Of a stretch of 47,530 nt of DNA, positions 33,036 to 42,229 are shown piece after piece; within the stretch, counting starts at the first letter, position 1; each line of letters starts with the position of its first letter. A program made the position numbers and the translations under genes. The stretch is from Bacteroidales bacterium UBA3824. Lineage in GTDB: Bacteria > Bacteroidota > Bacteroidia > Bacteroidales > UBA3824. The notes below the pieces were generated by a model. It was not told the DNA's origin and searched no databases. It worked only from the letters and a program-made list of their open reading frames with translations. Where the stretch lies: positions 1 through 47,530 of the forward strand of contig DGIK01000129.1 in the NCBI GenBank assembly GCA_002393195.1, in the 5' to 3' direction.

Positions 33036-33668
33036 TTACGAATTATGCATTACGCATTGTTCAGAAATTCCACATTCTGCACATTTGGGTTTGCGAGCCG
33101 TGCAGACGTAGCGACCGTGGAGGAGTAGCCAATGATGGGCGAGTTGTTTTACATCGTCGGCAAAACCTTCTTCGAGTTGTTTTTCGGCTTGGATGGGAGT
33201 TTTGGCGTTTACGGTAAGACCAATGCGCTTTGAAACCCTGAATACGTGAGTATCCACGGGAATTACCTTTGCGCCAAACAGCACCGAGGCTACCACATTG
33301 GCGGTCTTGGGTCCCACGCCGGGAAGTTTTTGCAGACCTTCGATGTCTGTCGGCACATTACCTCCGAAATCATCCACCAACATCTTTGCCATTGCGAGAA
33401 GGTCGCGGCATTTGGAATTTGGATAAGAAACCGATTTTATGTACGGCAACAATTCATCAAACCCAACATCATACATCGACTTTGCATCAGGAAACCGCTC
33501 AAACAGCGCGGGCGTTACCATATTGATGCGCTTGTCGGTGCATTGAGCCGAAAGTCTCACAGCCACAACGAGTTGGAAGGGGTTTTCATAATGCAACTCC
33601 GTCTTAGGCGCAGGCATCGTCGCCTTGAAATAATCCGTTACGTATTCATATAATTCGGGGCGGGTCAT
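33036..33668 (-). CDS. nth: Endonuclease III
   Basis: A 210-residue DNA glycosylase/AP lyase that removes oxidised pyrimidines in base-excision repair. The helix-hairpin-helix LPGVGPKTANVV carries catalytic Lys121, and catalytic Asp139 follows in PVDTHVFRV. The 4Fe-4S loop is complete: Cys189, Cys196, Cys199 and Cys205 (spacing 6-2-5). Length is normal. It begins 17 bp after the stop of the acyltransferase gene and probably shares its transcript. Confidence 0.95.
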   Translation of the reverse strand: MTRPELYEYVTDYFKATMPAPKTELHYENPFQLVVAVRLSAQCTDKRINMVTPALFERFPDAKSMYDVGFDELLPYIKSVSYPNSKCRDLLAMAKMLVDDFGGNVPTDIEGLQKLPGVGPKTANVVASVLFGAKVIPVDTHVFRVSKRIGLTVNAKTPIQAEKQLEEGFADDVKQLAHHWLLLHGRYVCTARKPKCAECGISEQCVMHNS

Positions 33669-33685
33669 AATTGTAACATCGTTTT

Positions 33686-34438
33686 TTATTTTTCATTATC
33701 TGGCACAATGTCGTCCTCCGACAATGCTATCACCTTGTCCCTCACCATCTTGGCGGCCACTTCGGGGCGGAGCGATTCATATTCGGAGACCGGCACAGGT
33801 GCGCCATATTTCACCTTGACGCGACCGGGCGTAATGAAAAAACCTTTGGGAGCCAACGCGCCCAAACCCGACGTGCCGCAGGGCAGGATTGGAACTTTGA
33901 CAATCTGCGCCATCTTGAATGGTATCTTCTTGAACTCCTGAATCTTGCCGTCGTCGGAGCGGTGTCCTTCAGGGAAAACGAGGAGCGAGGCACGCTTTTC
34001 CTTCATATTTTTGGCGGCAGTCTCAAAGGTGCGAAACGACGCCAAAATATTCTTTCTGTTGATGGGCAACGTGCCGTACTTCTTGATGAAAAATCCGTAG
34101 ATGGGCCACGAAAAATGGCTCTCCGCCTCGATGCCAAAGGTATAGTTTGGCAGCACGGAACATATCACAGGAATATCCCAAAACGTTATGTGATTGGGCA
34201 TTATGATGTATGACTGGTCAAAATCGAAATCCTTGGGATACTCCACCTCCACCTTCACAAACATAATCTTGAACATAAACCTCAGCATCGCCCTCACCGT
34301 CCGGAACACCACACGCGCATTGCTCACAAACAACAGAAACAAGCCCGTAATCAATATAATGAACGCCATATCGAACAGCACCGTCCAGATATAGAGCGAC
34401 ACAAAGAAAAGTCCTATTTTCTTGAAAAATCTCAACAT
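33686..34438 (-). CDS. 1-acyl-glycerol-3-phosphate acyltransferase-like protein
   Basis: A 250-residue membrane enzyme of the PlsC family that transfers an acyl chain to lysophosphatidic acid or a similar lysolipid. An N-terminal hydrophobic helix pair precedes the catalytic HX4D box NHITFWD (His83, Asp88). The substrate motif VFPEGHRSDD follows near residue 158. A -7 box TAATTTTG lies at 34468..34475. It is the first gene of a probable operon with nth. Confidence 0.9.
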   Translation of the reverse strand: MLRFFKKIGLFFVSLYIWTVLFDMAFIILITGLFLLFVSNARVVFRTVRAMLRFMFKIMFVKVEVEYPKDFDFDQSYIIMPNHITFWDIPVICSVLPNYTFGIEAESHFSWPIYGFFIKKYGTLPINRKNILASFRTFETAAKNMKEKRASLLVFPEGHRSDDGKIQEFKKIPFKMAQIVKVPILPCGTSGLGALAPKGFFITPGRVKVKYGAPVPVSEYESLRPEVAAKMVRDKVIALSEDDIVPDNEK

Positions 34439-34467
34439 TTTTTAACATTACTTTACTATTCAAGATG

Positions 34468-34475
34468 CAAAATTA
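34468..34475 (-). promoter_or_regulatory. Promoter -7 box TAATTTTG for the plsC-type gene and nth
   Basis: Perfect TAnnTTTG match on the minus strand, 30 bp before the start. Confidence 0.6.
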
Positions 34476-34540
34476 ATACGAAATTTCAAGTTACGGAAAA
34501 AAAACTTGCCTTGGATGTGCAATTTGTCAATTATTAACAT

Positions 34541-34548
34541 TAATTTTG
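34541..34548 (+). promoter_or_regulatory. Promoter -7 box TAATTTTG for the 7TM-HD gene
   Basis: Perfect match that overlaps the earliest in-frame start codon (TTG at 34546). It therefore points to the ATG at 34573 as the translation start. Confidence 0.6.
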
Positions 34549-34572
34549 CCAATGAAAAACACTATAAAAACA

Positions 34573-36699
34573 ATGGAAAACAGAAAAAACTGGCCCGCGA
34601 TGGTCTCGTGGTTGGACATATTGCGGGTGTCATTATATGTAATAGCCTGTGTGATTGTACTTTACGCCATTCCAAAGGAAGGTAAATTCAAGTACGAATA
34701 CCAAAAAGGCAGCCCGTGGAAGCACGACAACTACTTCGCGCCGTTTGACTTCGCCATCTACAAGAGCCAGGCGGAGATTGAGGCGGAGCGCGAGGCGGTC
34801 AAGAAGGAATCCAAACCGTATTTCACCAAGGACAACCAGGTGCAAGTAACCTGTATGGAGCGTTTTACGTCCCATTTCAACGCGCAACTCATCACCTTTG
34901 GCGTATCGGATTCCATCACCGACGCCAAAAGCAAAGAGCCAAACGTATTCCACGACCTCAAAAACGCAATCACAAAGGCGTTGAACGACGTATATGCCAA
35001 CGGAATCATCGAAAACGAACAGTTGCTCATCACCGCAGACGAAACGCGGGCAGACTTTCTCATCGCCATCCAAAACGAAGGCATCACGAGCCAAAAGCCC
35101 AAAAGCGAGATAATTACCGTAAAAGACGCGTATCTCTACGTCAGAAACGAAATCCAAAAATTCCTCAACCATCACCAAGGCCCCGACGCCGAAAACAGTC
35201 CGCTTTGGAAACTCGCAAACGCGCTCAATCCATCGATGTGGATAGAGCCAAACCTCATCTACGACCAAGTAACCACCGAAAAAGTTCTCGAAGACAACCT
35301 CGCCTCAATCTCCCTGACACGCGGTTTTGTACAAAAGGGACAGCGCATCATCTATCAGGGCGAAGTGGTTGGCGATGAGGAGTTTAGCATATTGGAATCG
35401 TTGCGCCGCGACTACGAACAGCACAATTCGTCGGGCTACACATACGTATTCCTCGGGCAATCGATATTGTATGTGATGCTCTTTGCGCTGATATTCATAT
35501 TCTTGCGCACATTCAGGCGCGAAATTTTCTATCAGACCAAATACTCCGCGCTCATACTCTCCATCATAACATTCACGATTGTGATGACGAGCCTTGTCAT
35601 CCGCTACAACTTGATGAGTATCTGGCTGTTGCCGTTCTTGTTGTTGGCGATAATCATAAAAACCTTCTTCGACACGAGGACGGGTATGTTTCTGCACATT
35701 GTAACGAGCGTGGCGGTAAGTTTCCTGATGCCCAACTCGTTTGAATACTTCACAATGCAATTCATCCCGGGCTACATCCTATTGATGAGTTACGAAAAAC
35801 TCAACCGCCGCAGCCAGGCGTTCCTCACGTCGCTGATATGTTTTGCGATGTACACGATTATATACGTAAGTTTTGAATTGATGTACACGGGTCTTCCGAG
35901 CGAAATCAATTGGAAAACCCTCATCGTCTTGGGCGTCAACTGCATAATGCTCCTGATGGCTTACCCGCTGATATACATGTTTGAAAAAGTGTTTGGACTA
36001 TTGAGCGACGTCACGTTGTTGGAACTCGCCGATTCCAACCGCCCGCTCCTGCGCCGACTTGCGGAGGAGGCTCCCGGCACGTTCCAACATTGTATGCAGG
36101 TGGCGAATTTGGCGGAGGCTGCAATTTTCAAGATTGGCGGCAACCCCCACCTCGCCCGCACCGGCGCACTCTACCACGACATCGGCAAACTCGCCGCGCC
36201 AATGTATTTCACTGAAAATCAAGTATCAGGCATCAACCCCCACGACCAACTCGACTACGTGAAAAGTGCCGAAATCATCATCAACCACGTCATCAAAGGC
36301 GTTGCTATCGCCAAGATGTACAAACTCCCGATGCAGGTGGTCGATTTCATCAAGACGCACCATGGCACATCCAAGGCTGGATATTTCTACGCAATGTACA
36401 AAAAAGAGCATCCCGACGAGGATTGCGACAAACTTTTCACATACCCCGGTCCGCGTCCCATCAACAAGGAAATGGCGGTTGTGATGATGGCGGATTCCAT
36501 CGAGGCGGCATCGCGCAGCCTCAAAAAATACGACACCGAATCCATCTCCACCCTCGTGGAAAACATCATCAACTCTCAGATTGGCAACAAACAATTTGAC
36601 ACCACCAACCTGACATTCAAGGACATAGACACGGTAAAAGCATTGTTTAAGGAAAAATTGAAGAATATCTACCACGCAAGGATTGAATATCCGAAATAA
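34573..36699 (+). CDS. 7TM-HD family phosphohydrolase (PgpH-like)
   Basis: About 708 residues from the ATG at 34573, chosen because the promoter -7 box covers the upstream alternatives. One N-terminal membrane helix is followed by a large extracytoplasmic 7TMR-HD N-terminal domain (~40-290). Seven membrane helices follow (~300-490), then a cytoplasmic HD domain (TFQHCMQVANLAE; YHDIGKL near 535). The family member PgpH of Listeria degrades c-di-AMP, so this protein probably controls that signal; the activity is inferred. It is a single gene, divergent from the plsC operon. Confidence 0.9.
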   Translation: MENRKNWPAMVSWLDILRVSLYVIACVIVLYAIPKEGKFKYEYQKGSPWKHDNYFAPFDFAIYKSQAEIEAEREAVKKESKPYFTKDNQVQVTCMERFTSHFNAQLITFGVSDSITDAKSKEPNVFHDLKNAITKALNDVYANGIIENEQLLITADETRADFLIAIQNEGITSQKPKSEIITVKDAYLYVRNEIQKFLNHHQGPDAENSPLWKLANALNPSMWIEPNLIYDQVTTEKVLEDNLASISLTRGFVQKGQRIIYQGEVVGDEEFSILESLRRDYEQHNSSGYTYVFLGQSILYVMLFALIFIFLRTFRREIFYQTKYSALILSIITFTIVMTSLVIRYNLMSIWLLPFLLLAIIIKTFFDTRTGMFLHIVTSVAVSFLMPNSFEYFTMQFIPGYILLMSYEKLNRRSQAFLTSLICFAMYTIIYVSFELMYTGLPSEINWKTLIVLGVNCIMLLMAYPLIYMFEKVFGLLSDVTLLELADSNRPLLRRLAEEAPGTFQHCMQVANLAEAAIFKIGGNPHLARTGALYHDIGKLAAPMYFTENQVSGINPHDQLDYVKSAEIIINHVIKGVAIAKMYKLPMQVVDFIKTHHGTSKAGYFYAMYKKEHPDEDCDKLFTYPGPRPINKEMAVVMMADSIEAASRSLKKYDTESISTLVENIINSQIGNKQFDTTNLTFKDIDTVKALFKEKLKNIYHARIEYPK

Positions 36700-36720
36700 A
36701 AATTTTTTTAACATTTTTAA

Positions 36721-36751
36721 TTTGTGAGAACAAAAAATGTTTGTAACTTTG
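36721..36751 (+). promoter_or_regulatory. Promoter TTTG-N19-TAACTTTG
   Basis: TTTG at 36721 and a perfect -7 box at 36744..36751 with a 19-bp spacer. This is one of the best promoters in the window and leaves a 5' leader of about 90 nt before 36847. Confidence 0.75.
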
Positions 36752-36846
36752 CAGCAAAACTATTAACTACTAATTCTATCAAACACTACTTACTAAACTA
36801 ATTAAATTAATTTATTGTTCAACCTATTTTTTATTTGAGAAGACAA

Positions 36847-37437
36847 ATGAAAGCAAAAATGTTTTTCGCAGCAGTAGCCATGGTGGCAGTTGCTGCAACA
36901 GCGCAAGCCCAGGAGGCGAGGTACGAGTTTGAGAAGGCGGTCATCACCACCAAAACCGAGATGATGGGACAGCCGATGATCACAACCTACTACATCGACG
37001 ACTACGGCAAGAAGGAGGCATCCGAGTTCACAATGGACATGTCCGCAATGGGCGGCAACAAGATGGAGATGCGCAGCGTCCGCACTGAGGACGGCACAGT
37101 GTCATTCGACAAGAGCAACCTCAAGGAAGGCCGCAAGACCGAAGGCTCCGTCAACTTCCTCAACCTCACACCCGAGGTAATCAAGAAGCACAAAATCAAA
37201 GAGAAAGGCGAAGAAACCATCGACGGTCGCCCCTGCAAAATCTACGTCGTGAACACCGAACAGATGGGAATGTCGGTATCGTCGCAGGTTTGGGTATGGA
37301 AAGGCTTCACAGTAAAGACCGTTGTTGACGGCGGCATGTTCACAATCGAGACCAAGATGGACACATTCGACGAAAACGGCAAAATCCCCGAAGGCGTCTT
37401 CGACATCCCCGCAGACATGAAAATCAGGAAACAATAA
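36847..37437 (+). CDS. Exported protein of unknown function, possibly DUF4412-like
   Basis: A 196-residue protein with a signal peptide ending TAQAQ (ATG at 36847; the TTG four codons upstream is weaker). The mature part has KAVITTKTEMMG near the start and VKTVVDGGMFTIETKMDTFDENG near the end. This alternation is reminiscent of LolA/LolB-like or DUF4412 periplasmic folds. A very strong promoter and a long leader suggest abundant expression. A terminator follows at 37501..37539. Function unknown. Confidence 0.75.
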   Translation: MKAKMFFAAVAMVAVAATAQAQEARYEFEKAVITTKTEMMGQPMITTYYIDDYGKKEASEFTMDMSAMGGNKMEMRSVRTEDGTVSFDKSNLKEGRKTEGSVNFLNLTPEVIKKHKIKEKGEETIDGRPCKIYVVNTEQMGMSVSSQVWVWKGFTVKTVVDGGMFTIETKMDTFDENGKIPEGVFDIPADMKIRKQ

Positions 37438-37500
37438 ACCCTGAAAAACTCAGGAAACAAAACCTGAACAACACAAGAAAATCACACACCCACTAAAATA

Positions 37501-37539
37501 AAAAATCATCCGCCCATTTGATTGGACGGATGATTTTTT
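37501..37539. terminator. Bidirectional terminator
   Basis: AAAAATCATCCG and CGGATGATTTTTT pair with an inner CCA/TGG stem. It lies between convergent genes. Confidence 0.8.
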
Positions 37540-37603
37540 ATTACACATTAATCTATCTTTACTCTTTAATCTATTCTCTTTAATCTTTCCTCTCTAAATC
37601 TTT

Positions 37604-38665
37604 TTAATCCTCCAACCTCGACTCAATCTCCTGAGCCTCAGTGATGTGGATTTGAACGCCGTTGTAGAAACATACGATGAAAGATTCCTTCAAATGCATC
37701 GACTGTTCTGCAGCCTGAGCCTCGGCGTATGAACGGAAACAACCAATCCAATACTTGTAGAAGCCTTCGCGCTCGGTCTCGTCAACTTTGAGATTGCCAC
37801 GATAGAGACGCTTGATTTTGTTGGGGTTCCACTGGCTCTTGTCGGCGAGAATTTGGATGCGGTATGCAAGACCCTCGTTTGGATCGTCGGAAGTTACACG
37901 CTTTGTACGCGCCATTGACTGCTGGAGATTTGCAATGCGCTTCTTGGCGTCTGCGACATACCTGCCCGACGGATAGCGTACAATGTAGCCGTTGTAGGAA
38001 TCGATGGTGTTTGTCTGGACAGTCTGATTCCAATAATTCTGCTCGGCAGCGGCTTCGCGTTTTTTCTTCTCGGTCTGGTCGGCGAGAAGTTTCAGAGCCT
38101 CATAGCAATTATTGCCGGCAGAGATACATTTCTGCTTGCAAGCCGCCATGTCGTTTTTGAGAGTGTTGTAGGGCTTTGTCTCGAGGCTCTTCTGACCAAG
38201 TTTACCGTAGGGGTCGAATTTTGTTGAACATTCCTGCAATGCGGTTTCAGCCTGAATCATGAGGTCTTCCGCGCTTGCCTGGTCTGCCTGGTACTCAAAC
38301 TGCGCTTCGTCGAGGACAGCCTTGTAGATTTCGTAGAGTTGCTCATACGATTTCAGATAGTATTTTTGAGCCTTGATGCGGAGGCTTTTCTGCTCTGCAG
38401 ACTTTTTCTCGCCCTTCTTCTGCTTGCCCTTCTTGCTGGAATCGAAGAACTTTTGGGTTGTCTTGTCCATTGTCTCAGCCTGAGAAACGAGTTTTTCACC
38501 CTTTGCAATGTCCTCCTGCAGGCGCGTGAGAGCGGTGCTCTGCTCCTCATTGATGTAGGTGAGGAGAATGTCAAACATATCGGGGTCGTCCTGTGCCGCC
38601 GCTGGCGCAACGCTTGCTGCCAACAATGCCGCAACAGCGACAAAATGTCTAAATGCTTTTTTCAT
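37604..38665 (-). CDS. Exported protein with helical repeats and SPOR-like C terminus
   Basis: A 353-residue protein with a signal peptide (FVAVAALLAASVAPAAAQ). Residues ~35-200 are charged helices suggestive of a TPR-like or coiled-coil segment, with a Lys-rich stretch near 75-90. Residues ~270-345 (AYRIQILADKSQW, YKYWIGCFRSYAEAQAAEQ) look like a SPOR domain, the fold that binds denuded peptidoglycan at division sites. A periplasmic, cell-wall-linked role is likely. A -7 box TATCTTTG lies at 38750..38757. Confidence 0.78.
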   Translation of the reverse strand: MKKAFRHFVAVAALLAASVAPAAAQDDPDMFDILLTYINEEQSTALTRLQEDIAKGEKLVSQAETMDKTTQKFFDSSKKGKQKKGEKKSAEQKSLRIKAQKYYLKSYEQLYEIYKAVLDEAQFEYQADQASAEDLMIQAETALQECSTKFDPYGKLGQKSLETKPYNTLKNDMAACKQKCISAGNNCYEALKLLADQTEKKKREAAAEQNYWNQTVQTNTIDSYNGYIVRYPSGRYVADAKKRIANLQQSMARTKRVTSDDPNEGLAYRIQILADKSQWNPNKIKRLYRGNLKVDETEREGFYKYWIGCFRSYAEAQAAEQSMHLKESFIVCFYNGVQIHITEAQEIESRLED

Positions 38666-38749
38666 TTCATTTTGTTTTTAAAGTCAGTATTATTTTTTAC
38701 ACTTCATTTTGCAAAATTGTTGCCAAAATTTACAATCTGATTTCCACGG

Positions 38750-38757
38750 CAAAGATA
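38750..38757 (-). promoter_or_regulatory. Promoter -7 box TATCTTTG for 37604..38665
   Basis: Perfect TAnnTTTG match on the minus strand, leaving a leader of about 80 nt. Confidence 0.6.
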
Positions 38758-38845
38758 TTGATAAAAACAATGCGGAGTTTGCAGTTTTTATAATAAAAAT
38801 TGTTAATGTGATTAACTTTTGGAGCAGATTGTGCGTCAAAATAAG

Positions 38846-38853
38846 TAAATTTG
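38846..38853 (+). promoter_or_regulatory. Promoter -7 box TAAATTTG for the thioredoxin-like gene and rlmN
   Basis: Perfect match 23 bp before the ATG at 38877. It excludes the much earlier in-frame start at 38709. Confidence 0.65.
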
Positions 38854-38876
38854 CGTTACAAAAGAAAACATCAACA

Positions 38877-39932
38877 ATGAAAAAGATTTTAATAGCAGCA
38901 ATATTAATATTGTGCGGCATCAAGTCGCAGGCACAAAAAGAAGACTTGGGACCCATAGAATGGATTAGCTTCGAGGAGGCTGAGAAAAGGGACTCCGTGG
39001 AGAGCCGCCCATTCCTCATCGACGTTTACACCGACTGGTGCGGATGGTGCAAGAGGATGATGGCTACAACATTCAGCAACAAATCTTTGGCGCAGTACAT
39101 CAACAAAAATTTCTATTGCGTGAGGTTTGACGCCGAGACCAAGGACACCGTCACATTCCACGGCAAGGAATACGTATCCGATGGCAGAGTCAACCGCCTC
39201 GCCTACTATCTGATGGGCGACCGTCTCTCCTACCCCACCATCGTATATATCGACCGCAACAAACGCATCAACCCAATCCCTGGCTATATGCAGGTGAAGG
39301 ACATTGAGCCGATTTTGGTGTATTTTGCCGAAAACCTCTCTAACACTGTGTCGTCTGTCGATGTTTTCACGATGTTGTATATGAACAGTTTTCCCGATGT
39401 ATATGGCGACGACATCAAGAAAGTAAAACAACACGACATCGACACCCTCGGCAAAATCAACTGGTTGACAATGAAGGAGATGCGCGAAAAATACGACAAA
39501 ACTCCCAAGCCAATCCTCATCGACGTCTATATTGACGACAAATATCGCGGCTACGTGCCTTACATCACAATGAACTCGATGGTGCACGAGCGTGCAGTAT
39601 TGAAAGACAGCGCGTTATGCAATTACATCAACTCGCATTACTATCCCGTGCGCATCGAGGCAACGACAACCGACTCGCTCTACTGGTTTGACAGCGACAA
39701 GCCTTTTGTAAGCATGGGGCAAAATATGCCAAACGCCTTCACACATGCCCTGATGGGCGACAACTACAAATTTCCGGCGATGTTTTTCTTCGACAAGGAA
39801 CACAAATTTGTCTCCAACGTATCTGAATTTTTTGAGCCGTCGTTTTGGAAGGTCGTCGTAAAATTCTACGCCGAAGAAGCATACAAGAAAGAAAAATTTG
39901 AAACATTCTACACCAAGAACGCAAAGAGATGA
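38877..39932 (+). CDS. Exported tandem thioredoxin-like protein
   Basis: About 351 residues from 38877, where a signal peptide begins (ending KSQA). The first thioredoxin-like domain is typical: RPFLIDVYTDWCGWCKRMM with an active CGWC site near residues 51-54. A second half starts with KPILIDVYIDDKYRGYV, aligns with the first and repeats its layout (INSHYYPVRIEA versus INKNFYCVRFDA), but has no CxxC pair. It is thus a two-domain periplasmic redox protein with one inactive domain. It overlaps the start of rlmN by ATGA, an unexpected coupling with a ribosome-modifying enzyme. Confidence 0.88.
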   Translation: MKKILIAAILILCGIKSQAQKEDLGPIEWISFEEAEKRDSVESRPFLIDVYTDWCGWCKRMMATTFSNKSLAQYINKNFYCVRFDAETKDTVTFHGKEYVSDGRVNRLAYYLMGDRLSYPTIVYIDRNKRINPIPGYMQVKDIEPILVYFAENLSNTVSSVDVFTMLYMNSFPDVYGDDIKKVKQHDIDTLGKINWLTMKEMREKYDKTPKPILIDVYIDDKYRGYVPYITMNSMVHERAVLKDSALCNYINSHYYPVRIEATTTDSLYWFDSDKPFVSMGQNMPNAFTHALMGDNYKFPAMFFFDKEHKFVSNVSEFFEPSFWKVVVKFYAEEAYKKEKFETFYTKNAKR

Positions 39933-40960
39933 CAAAATCCCCGCTTTTTGGACTTACCCTCGCCGAACTTCAAGACGTTGCGGCTCAATTGGGTCTGCCA
40001 AAATTTACCGCCAAGCAAATTGCAGACTGGCTCTACAAAAAAAGCATTGCCAGCATCGACGATATGACCAACCTTTCCAAAAAGGCGCGTGAAATTTTGA
40101 ATGAAAAATTCACGCTCGGACTCGTGCCGCCGGTCAAGGAAACCGTATCCACAGACGGCACAAAAAAATACTTGTTCAGTGTGTTGGAAGGTCGATACGT
40201 GGAGGCGGCGTACATTCCCGACGGCGACCGCGCCACATTGTGCGTATCGTGTCAGGCGGGCTGCAAGATGGGTTGCAAATTCTGCAATACGGGTTTGCAA
40301 GGTTTTGGCGGCAATCTCACCACCAATGAAATACTCAATCAAATAAAATCTTTGCCGGAATTTGAGACGCTCACCAACATCGTTTTTATGGGAATGGGCG
40401 AACCACTCGACAATCTCCCGAACATAATGAAAGCGTTGGAAATATTGACCGCCGACTATGGTTTTGCGATGTCGCCGCACAGGATGACGCTCTCCACGGT
40501 AGGATTGTTGCCGGCGTTGAGGGAATTTCTCGAAAAAACCGACGTGCATCTCGCTGTCTCTCTGCACAATCCATTCCCCGACGAGCGTATGAAGATAATG
40601 CCGATAGAGAAGGCTCAACCGCTAATGCGCACATTGGATTTAATCAAAAAATACGACTTCCGCCACCAACGTCGTTTTTCGGCTGAATACATTATGATAG
40701 GCGGCGTCAACGACACACCACGCCACGCCCGCGAAATCGTGAAAATCCTGCGCGGCATCCCTTCGCGTGTAAATCTCATTCGCTACCACGAACACCCCGG
40801 CAGCGACTTCCGCGCATCATCAGAAATCAGAATCAAGGAATTTCAGGAAATCCTCAACTCCGCCGGCATCATCGCCACAGTGCGAGCATCGAGGGGCGAG
40901 GACATTATGGCGGCGTGCGGATTGCTTAGCACGAAGGAGATGGGGGCTAAGGAACAATGA
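39929..40960 (+). CDS. rlmN: 23S rRNA/tRNA adenine-C2 methyltransferase RlmN
   Basis: A 343-residue radical-SAM enzyme that methylates C2 of A2503 in 23S rRNA and A37 in some tRNAs. The CX3CX2C cluster motif is Cys112, Cys116 and Cys119 (GCKMGCKFC). The second methyl-carrying Cys is in the C-terminal AACGLLST segment (Cys330). GMGEPLDN follows the cluster as expected. The start overlaps the stop of the thioredoxin-like gene. Confidence 0.95.
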   Translation: MTKSPLFGLTLAELQDVAAQLGLPKFTAKQIADWLYKKSIASIDDMTNLSKKAREILNEKFTLGLVPPVKETVSTDGTKKYLFSVLEGRYVEAAYIPDGDRATLCVSCQAGCKMGCKFCNTGLQGFGGNLTTNEILNQIKSLPEFETLTNIVFMGMGEPLDNLPNIMKALEILTADYGFAMSPHRMTLSTVGLLPALREFLEKTDVHLAVSLHNPFPDERMKIMPIEKAQPLMRTLDLIKKYDFRHQRRFSAEYIMIGGVNDTPRHAREIVKILRGIPSRVNLIRYHEHPGSDFRASSEIRIKEFQEILNSAGIIATVRASRGEDIMAACGLLSTKEMGAKEQ

Positions 40961-40961
40961 G

Positions 40962-42164
40962 TTACGGCCTTTTCATAAGTTTTTTGCTTATCGCATCCTT
41001 GCAGAGGAAAAGGTATGTTGTGTTGAGTTTTATATAATCCTCCGACATATACCAAATGCCTTTGTAACCATATTGCGAGCCCCACGAATTTTTCACCATA
41101 TAGTATTTTTGCCTGTCAGAGCCCTTGGCAATGCCGTAGATTAACATTACGTGGTCGTAGGTAAATGTCCAATTGTCCCATTTTTTTTGACGATAGTTTT
41201 GTATCAACCCTTCAATATCGTAATCAATTATACATCCTTCGCACCATTCAGGATCTGGTGGTCTTACCATAAAAAATAAAGAGTTTGGAAGTTTAGCGAT
41301 GCCGTTGTTGTTGAAATCAGACTTTGTGACATATTCTCCGTCGCGTTTCTCAAATACACCTGACACATCGCCGCCCCAAGCCACGCAATAGCCTTTCATA
41401 ATAGCGTTGTCTAAAATCGTCATCAGGCGGTCGATGGGCAGATTGAAACTCGGACGCATACGCCATTTGTGCGGAGACTCTATCACAAAATCCTCGTAAA
41501 ATGGATGGTGCGTAAAACTCGTCAGGCTTATATAATTGTTCCAATCTATGCCGAGACTTGCGGCAAAAGTTTTGGGCGTGTAGGTCTTGTCATCATAGAT
41601 GAAAGATTCGGGACATTTGCCTATGAATCTGTCGATTACGTTTTGTACAGAATCCTGCCATCCGGGTATGGTGCGCACAAAATATTCAAGACCGCCCATT
41701 GTATCGGCGGGAAAAATATGATTGTTGCCTGTACCATAATACTTTACAATCTTTTTGAAGTCTTTTCTGAACTCCTCGAAATTTGCCAACGAATCGCCCA
41801 CCAAACTTCCCGGCGCGGGCATTGCATCTTCGGGACAGATGCCGTATTTTTTGATTACCTCAAACACATCGTCAGCCGAACCACCTTCGCAAATTTGACT
41901 GAATCCGTGCATCCTCACGTGGTGCGTTGCGCAGTCCATATAATCTTTGTTTGCCACAAACATCTCACAAAGGTCGTATGTTTTGCCAGTTTTGCGGAGG
42001 ATTTCGCTCTCCACCAATCCAAGAGTTGCAAAGTCCCAACACGTGCCGCTGAGGTGTTGGTCTTTCACTGAGGTAATTGGGTTTTCCTTGATGGTGGTGA
42101 AAGTCTGGGCAGAGGCTGCGAAACAGAATAATGTCAGGGAAATAAATAGAAATGTTTTTATCAT
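40962..42164 (-). CDS. Secreted papain-like (C1B, bleomycin-hydrolase-type) peptidase
   Basis: A 400-residue protein with a signal peptide (LTLFCFAASAQ). The papain-fold active site is visible: oxyanion Gln36 and nucleophile Cys42 (KDQHLSGTCWDFA), His338 (YDHVMLIYG) and Asn359 (VKNSWGSQYG). The layout fits the PepC/bleomycin hydrolase branch, which acts as an aminopeptidase. The signal peptide suggests a periplasmic or surface enzyme. It converges with rlmN with a 1-bp gap and no terminator between. A perfect GTAG palindrome lies upstream. Confidence 0.88.
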   Translation of the reverse strand: MIKTFLFISLTLFCFAASAQTFTTIKENPITSVKDQHLSGTCWDFATLGLVESEILRKTGKTYDLCEMFVANKDYMDCATHHVRMHGFSQICEGGSADDVFEVIKKYGICPEDAMPAPGSLVGDSLANFEEFRKDFKKIVKYYGTGNNHIFPADTMGGLEYFVRTIPGWQDSVQNVIDRFIGKCPESFIYDDKTYTPKTFAASLGIDWNNYISLTSFTHHPFYEDFVIESPHKWRMRPSFNLPIDRLMTILDNAIMKGYCVAWGGDVSGVFEKRDGEYVTKSDFNNNGIAKLPNSLFFMVRPPDPEWCEGCIIDYDIEGLIQNYRQKKWDNWTFTYDHVMLIYGIAKGSDRQKYYMVKNSWGSQYGYKGIWYMSEDYIKLNTTYLFLCKDAISKKLMKRP

Positions 42165-42185
42165 AATAAATGTGTATATAAAAAC

Positions 42186-42213
42186 GTAGAGACGCGATTA
42201 ATCGCGTCTCTAC
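42186..42213. repeat. 28-bp perfect GTAG-footed palindrome
   Basis: GTAGAGACGCGATT followed at once by its reverse complement AATCGCGTCTCTAC. It lies between the argD-type gene and the peptidase gene and is probably a REP element. Confidence 0.85.
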
Positions 42214-42229
42214 AATCAATTAAAATAAA

